Origin: Methanomicrobiales archaeon
GTDB lineage: Archaea; Halobacteriota; Methanomicrobia; Methanomicrobiales; Methanospirillaceae
Direction: 5' to 3'
DNA length: 6,357 nt
NCBI GenBank assembly: GCA_012520015.1
Contig: JAAYPD010000140.1
Location: forward strand, 1 to 6,357
The position numbers and the translations under genes are program-made. This document shows positions 1 through 6,007 of the stretch, in pieces. Position 1 is the stretch's first letter. Every line of letters begins with the position of its first letter. The notes below the pieces were generated by a model. The model saw only the letters and a list, made by a program, of their open reading frames with translations, was not told where the DNA came from and did no database searches.

Positions 1-1220
1 GGTTTATGAAGGACGGGAACAAGAACAGGCTCAGACACCGGGACATTCATAAGATAGTTGATGCATTTGTGCATGAGGAGGAGATCTCCAGGTTCTCCCG
101 GATGGTCCCAGTAACCGAGATTGAGGCTAATGACTTTAACCTGAATATTCCCAGGTACATTGATGCAACCGATCCTGAGGATCTGCAGGATATTGACGCC
201 CATCTGCATGGGGGAATTCCAGAGGCTGATGTTGCTGCACTGGAACAGTACTGGAAGGTCTGTCCAGGTCTGAAAAAAAGTCTATTCTCTGATGCTGGTC
301 GGCCCGGGTATTATCAGCTTACCGTCGGGCCGGATGAGGTGAAACGGGTCATTTCTGATAACCCGGATTTTACCCGGTATATCGGGTCGATTGAGGGCCG
401 GTATGATGAGTGGAAAAGACGGGTTTCTCCTCTGCTTACCGGAATTACGGCTGATACGCATTTGAAGACACTTATCCATACAATATCAGAGGACCTTCTT
501 TCATCATTCTCCGGGTTTCAGCTGATTGATCCTTATGATCTATATCAGCATCTGATGGATTACTGGACCGAAACGATGCAGGATGATGCTTTTCTGGTGG
601 CTGGTGACGGCTGGTCTGCCTGTGTGGAGGGAAAGCCTTCTCTTGATCTCCTCCCTCCAGGGCTTGTTATCTCCCGGTTCTTTGCTGAGGAGCAGGAGAA
701 GATCTCTGATATGGAGGCTGAACGGGACGAGTTTTCCAGGCAGATGGAGGAGCTTGACGAGGAGCATGGTGGAGAGGACGGGCTCCTAAGTGAGGTGCTG
801 AATGATAAGGGAAAGGTCACGAAAGGTAATATCAGGACCAGGATTGCAGTGATCAAGAAAGATCCTGACGCTGCTGATGAACTAAAGTTGCTGACCGAAT
901 ACCTTGGCCTGATTGAGGACGAGGCTGCTCTCTCAAAGAAGATCAAGGAGGCCCAGAAGAAACTTGATGCAAAGGTTCTTACCCGGTATGCAACTCTGAC
1001 TGAAAAGGATGTTATCTCGTTGGTAGTCTCGGATAAATGGCTTGCATCGCTCTCCGGTTCGGTCAGCGAAGAGATTGACCGGATATCCCAGGGGTTATCT
1101 TCCCGTATTAAAACCCTGGCGAACAGGTATGCTGAGCCGCTCCCGGTGATTGAGGCTGAGGTAGCAGAGCTCTCGGTGAAGGTGGAGGGGCACCTGAAGA
1201 GGATGGGGTTTGTGATATGA
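1..1220 (+). CDS. hsdM: Type I restriction-modification system, modification subunit HsdM (C-terminal part, 5' end cut by window)
   Basis: This is the C-terminal part of an HsdM N6-adenine methyltransferase subunit, which works with HsdS to methylate the target and with HsdR to cut unmodified DNA. The frame is open through base 3, so the ATG at 6 is internal and the catalytic NPPF region lies upstream, outside the window. The visible part begins with the family hallmark KDGNKNRLR...DIHKIVD, followed by the SRMV...NDFNLNIPRYID block near residues 31-52. Charged, coiled-coil-like segments lie near residues 227-256 and 300-326 (counted from the ATG at 6). The end, LVVSDKWLASL through HLKRMGFVI, is the usual complete C-terminus of long archaeal and bacterial HsdM proteins, so the 3' end looks intact. 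The stop overlaps the next ATG as ATGA. The family call is firm. Activity is uncertain because the partner hsdS downstream is only a stub. Confidence 0.93.
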   Translation, partial: FMKDGNKNRLRHRDIHKIVDAFVHEEEISRFSRMVPVTEIEANDFNLNIPRYIDATDPEDLQDIDAHLHGGIPEADVAALEQYWKVCPGLKKSLFSDAGRPGYYQLTVGPDEVKRVISDNPDFTRYIGSIEGRYDEWKRRVSPLLTGITADTHLKTLIHTISEDLLSSFSGFQLIDPYDLYQHLMDYWTETMQDDAFLVAGDGWSACVEGKPSLDLLPPGLVISRFFAEEQEKISDMEAERDEFSRQMEELDEEHGGEDGLLSEVLNDKGKVTKGNIRTRIAVIKKDPDAADELKLLTEYLGLIEDEAALSKKIKEAQKKLDAKVLTRYATLTEKDVISLVVSDKWLASLSGSVSEEIDRISQGLSSRIKTLANRYAEPLPVIEAEVAELSVKVEGHLKRMGFVI

Positions 1221-1366
1221 GCGGGGAGAAAAAATCTACCATTGACGTACAAAAGACTTCAATCACCATTGTTTCACAAGACAGGGAGGTATTAATTCCC
1301 CTGAATTCGAGGGAATTAGCGATGTGCCGGGGCAGTTCGGACAGGCTCATGGAAGGGGTATTCTGA
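1217..1366 (+). CDS. Small hypothetical protein, 49 residues, coupled to hsdM and dinD
   Basis: This short ORF starts at an ATG overlapping the hsdM stop (ATGA) and ends in a TGA overlapping the dinD ATG (TGATG). Such double overlap is what translational coupling looks like, and it argues that the frame is or was translated. GTGAT, complementary to the archaeal 16S 3' end, lies directly before the start. The product is hydrophilic with no membrane segment or signal peptide. I do not recognise a family. The stretch TSITIVSQDREVLIPL faintly recalls the first strand of KilA-N/RhuM-like proteins, which are sometimes encoded between hsdM and hsdS, so it could be a degraded N-terminal remnant of such a gene. 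That comparison is from memory and weak. A 26-bp imperfect palindrome covers codons around residues 26-34. Confidence 0.5.
   Translation: MSGEKKSTIDVQKTSITIVSQDREVLIPLNSRELAMCRGSSDRLMEGVF
1293..1318. repeat. 26-bp imperfect palindrome ahead of dinD
   Basis: The arms TAATTCCC (1293-1300) and GGGAATTA (1311-1318) are perfect inverted complements, and GAATTC sits at the exact centre. Only the two flanking dinucleotides of the core fail to match, so 22 of 26 positions are symmetric. It lies in the 49-residue ORF, about 48 bases before the dinD ATG. It could be an operator for a dimeric regulator, or an RNA hairpin tuning dinD translation. It could also be chance within coding sequence. Confidence 0.6.
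1351..1358 (+). promoter_or_regulatory. Ribosome-binding site deciding the dinD start
   Basis: The purine-rich GGAAGGGG sits 7 bases before the ATG at 1366, which itself overlaps the preceding stop. The in-frame GTG at 1324 has no comparable element and would add 14 residues absent from what I recall of DinD proteins. This supports the start at 1366. Confidence 0.55.
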
Positions 1367-2214
1367 TGTCTATTGACATGATCTCCCGGCTTCATCCCCG
1401 TTTTGAAGAGATGGTACATACCCAGGATGGGATAGAGTTCTGGTATGCCCGGGATCTGCAGGTTCTTCTTGGGTATTCGGAATGGCGGAACTTTTTGTCG
1501 ATAGAAAAAGCCCGTGAAGCCTGTAGATCGTCAAAATACCAGGAAATAGATCATTTTGTTGACGTCAACAAAATGGTTTCAATCGGTTCTGGTTCGAAGC
1601 GACAGATAAATGATATCAAATGTACCAGGTATGCCTGTTACCTGATTGCACAGAACGGGGATCCGAGGAAAGAAGAGATAGCCTTTGCCCAGAGTTATTT
1701 TGCGGTTCAGACCCGGAAACAGGAGCTGATTGAAGAGCATATCCGGCTTTCAGAAAGACTCCATGCACGAAAGAAACTCACCGAATCAGAGACTGAATTA
1801 TCCAGAAACCTGTACGAACGGGGAGTAACAGATACCGGGTTTGCACGTATCAGAAGCCGGGGTGATGCTGCGTTATTTGGCGGTCGTTCGACGCAGGAGA
1901 TGAAGGATAGAATGAACGTTCCGGCAAAAAAACCTCTCGCCGATTTTCTGCCGACGGTGACCATCACGGCGAAGAATCTTGCGACCGAGATCACGAACTT
2001 CAACGTGGTAAAAGAGAATATGCAGGGAGAAGGGCCGATAACGGTTGAACATGTTCAGAATAATCAGGATGTCAGGGATCTTCTGATACGGAGGGGGATT
2101 GTCCCGGAGAATCTTCCTGCCGAAGAAGATTTGAAAAAACTGGAGAGGAAAGTGAGAACGTCAGAGAAGCGGTTAGCAAATACTTCCGGGTTGCCTGTTG
2201 AGAAGGGTGAGTAA
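1366..2214 (+). CDS. dinD: DinD-family protein (DNA damage-inducible protein D), 282 residues
   Basis: The family is named after E. coli DinD, an SOS-regulated protein reported to act on RecA-dependent processes. In prokaryotic defence islands DinD homologues are often cargo of type I restriction operons, and their role there is not settled. Starting at the ATG at 1366, the length is close to the roughly 275 residues of E. coli DinD. The N-terminal half has the BRO-N-like core: FWYARDLQVLLGYSEWRNF near residues 25-43, then the family stretch DHFVDVNKMV and CTRYACYLIAQNGDPRK near 62-102. The C-terminal half contains GVTDTGFARIRSRGDAALFGG and NVPAKKPLADFLPTVTITAKNLATE, both typical of the family. 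It is coupled to the small ORF before it and ends one base before the hsdS stub start, so it belongs to the same transcript as hsdM. Nothing is visibly truncated. A perfect 24-bp palindrome lies at codons 63-70. Confidence 0.9.
   Translation: MSIDMISRLHPRFEEMVHTQDGIEFWYARDLQVLLGYSEWRNFLSIEKAREACRSSKYQEIDHFVDVNKMVSIGSGSKRQINDIKCTRYACYLIAQNGDPRKEEIAFAQSYFAVQTRKQELIEEHIRLSERLHARKKLTESETELSRNLYERGVTDTGFARIRSRGDAALFGGRSTQEMKDRMNVPAKKPLADFLPTVTITAKNLATEITNFNVVKENMQGEGPITVEHVQNNQDVRDLLIRRGIVPENLPAEEDLKKLERKVRTSEKRLANTSGLPVEKGE
1552..1575. repeat. Perfect 24-bp palindrome inside dinD
   Basis: The half-site CATTTTGTTGAC (1552-1563) is followed directly by its exact reverse complement (1564-1575), with no spacer. 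It covers exactly eight codons (residues 63-70, HFVDVNKM) in a conserved part of the protein. As RNA it could fold as a hairpin, and as DNA it is an ideal two-fold site for a dimeric protein. Function is unknown. Confidence 0.85.
2203..2210 (+). promoter_or_regulatory. Ribosome-binding site of the hsdS stub
   Basis: AAGGGTGA lies 5 bases before the ATG at 2216 and contains GGTGA, complementary to the archaeal 16S rRNA 3' end. It shows that the start of hsdS is still preserved although the rest of the gene is gone. Confidence 0.5.
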
Positions 2215-2215
2215 G

Positions 2216-2332
2216 ATGGAGGTGAAACCAGGGTACAAACAGATGGAAGTAGGTGTGATTCCAGAGGATTGGGTTATATATGAAATTGAAAAGAAATTTT
2301 TGGGTGTATTGGAATTGAGGACATTGGGTTAG
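2216..2332 (+). pseudogene. hsdS: Truncated type I specificity subunit HsdS (38-codon N-terminal stub)
   Basis: The first residues, MEVKPGYKQMEVGVIPEDW, match the very characteristic N-terminus of HsdS proteins (typically KPGYKQTEVGVIPEDWEV). HsdS recognises the bipartite DNA target through two target-recognition domains and bridges two HsdM subunits. Intact proteins are roughly 400 residues. Here similarity fades after the Trp at residue 19, and the frame ends at two adjacent TAG codons (2330-2335). Neither target-recognition domain nor the central conserved helices follow in any frame that I could read. The gene begins one base after the dinD stop with a good ribosome-binding site, the normal order for such an operon. 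The likeliest history is a deletion that removed most of the gene and joined the stub to unrelated sequence. Without another hsdS this operon cannot specify its target. Confidence 0.8.
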
Positions 2333-2385
2333 TAGGCGATATTGCCCGGATTAACCAGTGGGCAGAATTATTGGGTGATATGTGA
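2290..2385 (+). pseudogene. Open tail in another frame after the hsdS break (remnant of unknown gene)
   Basis: Starting after a TGA at 2287-2289, this frame stays open for 31 codons to a TGA at 2383-2385. It reads as plausible protein, for example GIEDIGLVGDIARINQWAEL. It has no ATG start other than the codon just before its stop and no ribosome-binding site, and it overlaps the decayed end of the hsdS stub in a different frame. The composition resembles a real protein C-terminus, so it may be the 3' end of whichever gene was fused to the hsdS stub by the deletion. I do not recognise the family. It could equally be a chance open frame. Confidence 0.3.
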
Positions 2386-2477
2386 GTGGTTTAGCTGGGT
2401 GATTTTAAGGGTCTTTCAGAAGGGTAATGGGTATGTAAATCCTTTATCTAAAAAAGAATAACCGACGATTATTTCTC

Positions 2478-2520
2478 TACCCAATCATAAAATCTTTTCA
2501 ATGCAAAATAATATTGGGTA
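2478..2520. repeat. 8-bp inverted repeat next to the helicase TATA box
   Basis: TACCCAAT (2478-2485) and ATTGGGTA (2513-2520) are exact inverted complements separated by 27 bases. The right arm overlaps the first two bases of the candidate TATA element. A protein bound here could block or aid promoter recognition. Operator function is inferred from position only. Confidence 0.4.
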
Positions 2521-2525
2521 TATTA
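2519..2525 (+). promoter_or_regulatory. Candidate archaeal TATA box of the helicase operon
   Basis: TATATTA is centred about 31 bases before the helicase ATG. With the usual archaeal spacing of roughly 25 bases from TATA to transcription start, the message would begin only a few bases before the ATG, giving a leaderless or very short-leader transcript. This fits the lack of a Shine-Dalgarno sequence before the ATG beyond a weak GTGA at 2545. An alternative TTATATA lies at 2274-2280 inside the hsdS stub and would give a long leader. Confidence 0.45.
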
Positions 2526-2552
2526 TCGTAATTAAAAAACCAATGTGAAAAA

Positions 2553-5500
2553 ATGACTGAAATTTCCTCAATACTTGAAAAATTAACACCCGGCACCCTC
2601 ATTAAAGGGCCGATGTTTAATGAACCAGTCATTATTATTACTGTTACCGATCTTGATGATCCGGTTGAGATCAAAGGACAGGGAGTGAATACCAATAAAG
2701 TCCATACTCCATATCTCTCCTATGACCAGGTTCGGGAAATAGAATTTGTTAAGAGTGATGAGCCCTTTTGTGGAGATGCAAAAAAATTCAAACTTGCAAT
2801 TGAGGCAATGAGAATTGGGCTTGCTTATGAATATGATCCCTATTTCTCCTTATCAATAGCACGAATCGATCCTCTCCCTCACCAACTTGAAGCCGTATAT
2901 GACTATTTCTTGAAACTTCCCAGAATTCGATTTTTATTAGCAGATGATCCTGGGGCCGGAAAAACAATCATGGCCGGGCTTCTTATCAAAGAGTTAAAAA
3001 ACCTGGGTCTTATCAAACGGATTCTTTTGGTTACTCCTGCAAATCTGACTTTTCAATGGCAGCGGGAGATGAAAGAAAAGTTCAGGGAACAATTTCAGAT
3101 TGTCAGAGGCGATATTCTCCGTTCATCGTATGGTGTAAATCCCTGGGTTGAATATGATCAGGCTATCACCTCGATTTCATGGATTTCTGTAATTCCTGAT
3201 GCTCAGGATAGTCTTCTTAAATCCCATTGGGATCTGGTAATCGTTGATGAATCTCATAAAATGAGTGCTTCAAGCCCGGACCACAAAACACTTGCATATC
3301 AAATGGGTGAGAAACTCGCTGACCGGACTGATCATCTCCTTCTCATGACGGCCACTCCCCATAAGGGAGATCCCAAAGCATTCCGACTCTTCCTCGAACT
3401 TCTGGACAAAGATGTGTATGGTGATATCTCCAGTCTTGAAGAAGCGATGAGAAACCGTGATGCTCCCTTTTATCTTCGTCGGGTAAAAGAAGCCCTCGTT
3501 ACCTTCCCAGATCCAGAGACCGGGAAGTCAATGAGCCTTTTTACAAAGAGGAATGTTAAAACAGCAACTTTTGAGATCAATGAACAGGAACTCGATCTCT
3601 ATGACAAACTCACCGATTATGTAGAGGAGCAATCACAGAAGGCAGCCCAGGACAATTCAGCCAGAGGGCGGGCACTCGGCTTTACGATGGCGATGCTCCA
3701 GCGTCGTTTCTCTTCAAGTATCTATGCCCTTCGTCAAACCCTCGAACGGATGAAAGCAAAGAGAGAAGATATTCTTAGGGATCCTGAAGGATATCGGAAG
3801 CGACAGATGGAACGTCGTCTTCCTGATGATTTCTATGAACTCACCGAGGAAGAACAACAGGATATTCTCTCTCAATTAGAGGAACTGGTAGCCTCGTATG
3901 ATCCTGAGGATCTGAAACAAGATATCCGCAGTCTTTCTATCCTCATTGAAAAAGCCAAAGGATTAGAAGATAAACAGATCGAATCCAAACTGGTAAAATT
4001 AAAGAAAGTGATTACGGAGGAAGGGATCTTCAAAGATCCGACAATGAAACTCCTGATTTTCACTGAGCATAAGGATACTCTGACCTATCTTGTAGAACGG
4101 CTCAAGGAGTGGGATCTGACTGTAACGTACATTGCCGGAGGGATGAAGCCGGGGAATAGAAATGAACCAGGCACTCGTCTCTTTGCCGAACAAGAGTTTC
4201 GTAATTCTTGCCAGATTCTTGTCGCTACCGAGGCAGCTGGTGAAGGTATCAATCTTCAATTCTGCTGGTTTATGATCAATTACGATATCCCCTGGAACCC
4301 GATGCGACTTGAACAGCGGATGGGTCGTATTCATCGGTATGGACAGGAGAAGGATTGTCTTATCTCCAATTTCGTATCAACCAATACCCGTGAAGGCCGG
4401 GTTCTTCAGAAATTATTTGAACGAATCCGGAGGATAGAAGATGATCTCGATCCGAACAAAACTGGTAAGATCTTTAATGTTCTTGGAGATATCCTTCCGG
4501 CCAACCAGTTAGAAAAGATGGTTCGGGATCTCTATGCCCGGAATCTCACTGAAGATGTGATTCATGACCGGCTAATCCATGATGTGAACACGGAACGGTT
4601 CAGAAAGATTACCGAATCAGCTCTTGAAGGTCTTGCAAAACGTGAACTTAATCTTTCGATGATTATAAGCAAAAGTGCTGAAGCGAAGGAAAAACGTCTT
4701 GTTCCTGAAGTCATTGAAGACTTTTTCATTAAATCTGGAGATATTACCTCTCTGAAGCCCAAGGAAAAAACTCCTGGCTCTCATATCTACCGGGTCGGAA
4801 GAGTTCCCCGACATCTTCAGAAGATTGGAGAACTCCTCTATGACCGGTATGGCGAACTTGGGAAGGAGTACAAAGAGATCGTCTTCAGTAAAGATATTCT
4901 CAAGACTCACCCTCTCCTCGAATGGGTTACTCCAGGTCATATTCTCTTCGAGGTTGTCAGGGCTGACATATTAGAGCAGGCAGAATCAGAACTGGTCAAC
5001 GGAGCGGTGTTCTATGATATTAACCGAACAACTCCGGCTGTTTGTGATGTGTTTGCTGCATCAGTGAAGGATGGTCGAGGTCAGGTAGTTCACAGACGAC
5101 TCTTTGTGGTAGAGACTGCTGATAATAATACCATCACGATGCGACAGCCGACGGTTTTTATTGACCTGATTCCAGCAACTGGTGTGACCACAGCCCTGTC
5201 CTTTTCGCAACCGGATACCGTAGCGGTGAAAAAAGAGTTGTATCGTCATGCCTTCAAAGCATTCCTTGAAGAAGTGGAAATAGAACGTATTCAACAGACC
5301 GATGTGGTAAAAAAGCATGTTGAGATGAGTCTTAACGAACTGCTCAGGCATAAAAGTTCAATTCTTATCGATCTTCACGAACAGAAGAGAATGGGTGATC
5401 AGGATTCAGGAGTCACAGGTAGGATCACCATCGTTCAGAATGAGATTGATGAACTCACCAACCGTCTTGAGAGAAGACGGACCGAGATTGAACAGGAGCG

Positions 5501-5981
5501 AAACTGCAAGATTGAGGATGTTCAGCATATCGGGCGTGCTCTCATCCTCCCCCATCCAGGAAGGAAAGAACCTAAAATTGCTCCAATGGTCAGGGACGAT
5601 GAGATTGAACGGATCGCCGTGACAGCAGTGACTCAATATGAAGAAGCCCGAGGGTGGTCTGTTGAGAGTGTTGAGAAGGATGATCGGGGATTTGGTCTCA
5701 TATCCAGAAAACCACATCCTAAGGATCCCAAGACTTCAATAGAAGTCCGGTTTATCGAGGTAAAAGGCCGGGCAGGAGTTGGAGAAATCGGTCTTACCAG
5801 TAATGAATATGAGACTGCTAAACGTCTGAAAGAGGATTACTGGCTTTATGTGGTGTATAACTGTGGATCTAATCCTGAAATTCATATTATCCGGGACCCT
5901 GTCCGGCTTGGATGGAAACCAATTACCCAGATCGCACATTATCACGTGGGATCTGATGCGATTCTTGGAGCAGTGGATTGA
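2553..5981 (+). CDS. SNF2-like superfamily 2 helicase/translocase with C-terminal DUF3883 domain (DrmD-like), 1142 residues
   Basis: A double-stranded-DNA translocase of the SNF2/RapA type, cytosolic, probably the motor of an anti-phage system. Lobe 1 shows DPLPHQLEAV (106-115), Walker A DDPGAGKT (131-138), Ia LLVTPANLTFQWQREM (158-173), motif II DESH (232-235) and motif III TATPH (266-270). A charged helical insert spans about 340-490. Lobe 2 shows LIFTEHKDT (501-509), motif V ATEAAGEGINLQ (558-569) and motif VI QRMGRIHRYGQ (588-598). All ATPase motifs look intact. A long middle region with a coiled coil (about 955-985) leads to DUF3883 (about 1015-1120), recognisable by RFIEVKGR, LTSNEYETA and DYWLYVVYN, a fold related to PD-(D/E)XK nucleases. 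The Asp I expect in the GFDLIS motif is Gly1048. Length and layout fit DrmD of class 1 DISARM and its relatives. A DUF1156 gene follows after 26 bases, supporting one operon. Exact system membership is inferred. Confidence 0.88.
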   Translation: MTEISSILEKLTPGTLIKGPMFNEPVIIITVTDLDDPVEIKGQGVNTNKVHTPYLSYDQVREIEFVKSDEPFCGDAKKFKLAIEAMRIGLAYEYDPYFSLSIARIDPLPHQLEAVYDYFLKLPRIRFLLADDPGAGKTIMAGLLIKELKNLGLIKRILLVTPANLTFQWQREMKEKFREQFQIVRGDILRSSYGVNPWVEYDQAITSISWISVIPDAQDSLLKSHWDLVIVDESHKMSASSPDHKTLAYQMGEKLADRTDHLLLMTATPHKGDPKAFRLFLELLDKDVYGDISSLEEAMRNRDAPFYLRRVKEALVTFPDPETGKSMSLFTKRNVKTATFEINEQELDLYDKLTDYVEEQSQKAAQDNSARGRALGFTMAMLQRRFSSSIYALRQTLERMKAKREDILRDPEGYRKRQMERRLPDDFYELTEEEQQDILSQLEELVASYDPEDLKQDIRSLSILIEKAKGLEDKQIESKLVKLKKVITEEGIFKDPTMKLLIFTEHKDTLTYLVERLKEWDLTVTYIAGGMKPGNRNEPGTRLFAEQEFRNSCQILVATEAAGEGINLQFCWFMINYDIPWNPMRLEQRMGRIHRYGQEKDCLISNFVSTNTREGRVLQKLFERIRRIEDDLDPNKTGKIFNVLGDILPANQLEKMVRDLYARNLTEDVIHDRLIHDVNTERFRKITESALEGLAKRELNLSMIISKSAEAKEKRLVPEVIEDFFIKSGDITSLKPKEKTPGSHIYRVGRVPRHLQKIGELLYDRYGELGKEYKEIVFSKDILKTHPLLEWVTPGHILFEVVRADILEQAESELVNGAVFYDINRTTPAVCDVFAASVKDGRGQVVHRRLFVVETADNNTITMRQPTVFIDLIPATGVTTALSFSQPDTVAVKKELYRHAFKAFLEEVEIERIQQTDVVKKHVEMSLNELLRHKSSILIDLHEQKRMGDQDSGVTGRITIVQNEIDELTNRLERRRTEIEQERNCKIEDVQHIGRALILPHPGRKEPKIAPMVRDDEIERIAVTAVTQYEEARGWSVESVEKDDRGFGLISRKPHPKDPKTSIEVRFIEVKGRAGVGEIGLTSNEYETAKRLKEDYWLYVVYNCGSNPEIHIIRDPVRLGWKPITQIAHYHVGSDAILGAVD

Positions 5982-5999
5982 TAAATAAATGAAGTAGTT

Positions 6000-6004
6000 G
6001 TGAT
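6000..6004 (+). promoter_or_regulatory. Weak ribosome-binding site of the DUF1156 gene
   Basis: GTGAT, complementary to the archaeal 16S rRNA 3' end, lies 3 bases before the ATG at 6008 and supports that start. The short gap after the helicase stop leaves little room for a separate promoter. Confidence 0.4.
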
Positions 6005-6007
6005 AGC

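Larger units (their letters stand above)
2268..2525. repeat. Cluster of TTGGGT elements around the junction
   Basis: TTGGGT occurs at 2269, 2300, 2324, 2371 and 2514, plus once inverted (ACCCAA) at 2479: six copies in about 250 bases. Several extend to an ATTGGGT-N-ATAT-like form: ATTGGGTTATATA at 2268, ATTGGGTGATAT at 2370 and ATTGGGTATATTA at 2513. Looser relatives, CTGGGTGAT (2395) and AATGGGTAT (2426), lie between. Reading by eye, I noticed only one further copy in the rest of the window (in dinD). The spacing is irregular, so this is not a CRISPR array or tandem repeat. Confidence 0.5.
2333..2552. other. Intergenic junction between the restriction operon and the helicase operon
   Basis: These 220 bases hold no recognisable intact gene. 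They are AT-richer than both flanks, contain the end of an open tail from a decayed gene, and then a stretch with stops in all forward frames. The helicase promoter signals sit at the right end. No tRNA, clear terminator hairpin or insertion sequence end is visible. Confidence 0.6.

Noticed and set aside
173..184. GATCCTGAGGATCTG shared between hsdM (about 173) and the helicase gene (about 3900)
   Set aside because: Both copies encode the same short peptide DPEDL. It looks like coincidence of codon choice, not a repeat element.
560..1252. A 230-residue open frame on the minus strand opposite hsdM
   Set aside because: It is Ser/Arg-rich with no family features, and is explained as the antisense shadow of strongly coding hsdM sequence.
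1324..1365. A longer dinD start at the in-frame GTG at 1324
   Set aside because: It has no ribosome-binding site, overlaps the small ORF extensively and adds residues not expected in the family. The ATG at 1366 has GGAAGGGG before it and a TGATG overlap.
2218..2225. A perfect Shine-Dalgarno sequence GGAGGTGA just inside the hsdS stub
   Set aside because: It encodes the normal HsdS N-terminal residues, and the next ATG (2243) is 17 bases away, too far for a usual start.
2333..2552. Possible CRISPR array or insertion sequence at the junction
   Set aside because: Repeated words are only 6-12 bases with irregular spacing, and there are no terminal inverted repeats, target duplications or transposase remnants.
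4024..4039. GGATCTT-CA-AAGATCC inverted repeat in the helicase gene
   Set aside because: The arms are only 7 bases, built on the GATC/GATCC words that are common in this coding sequence, and lie deep in the gene. Probably chance.
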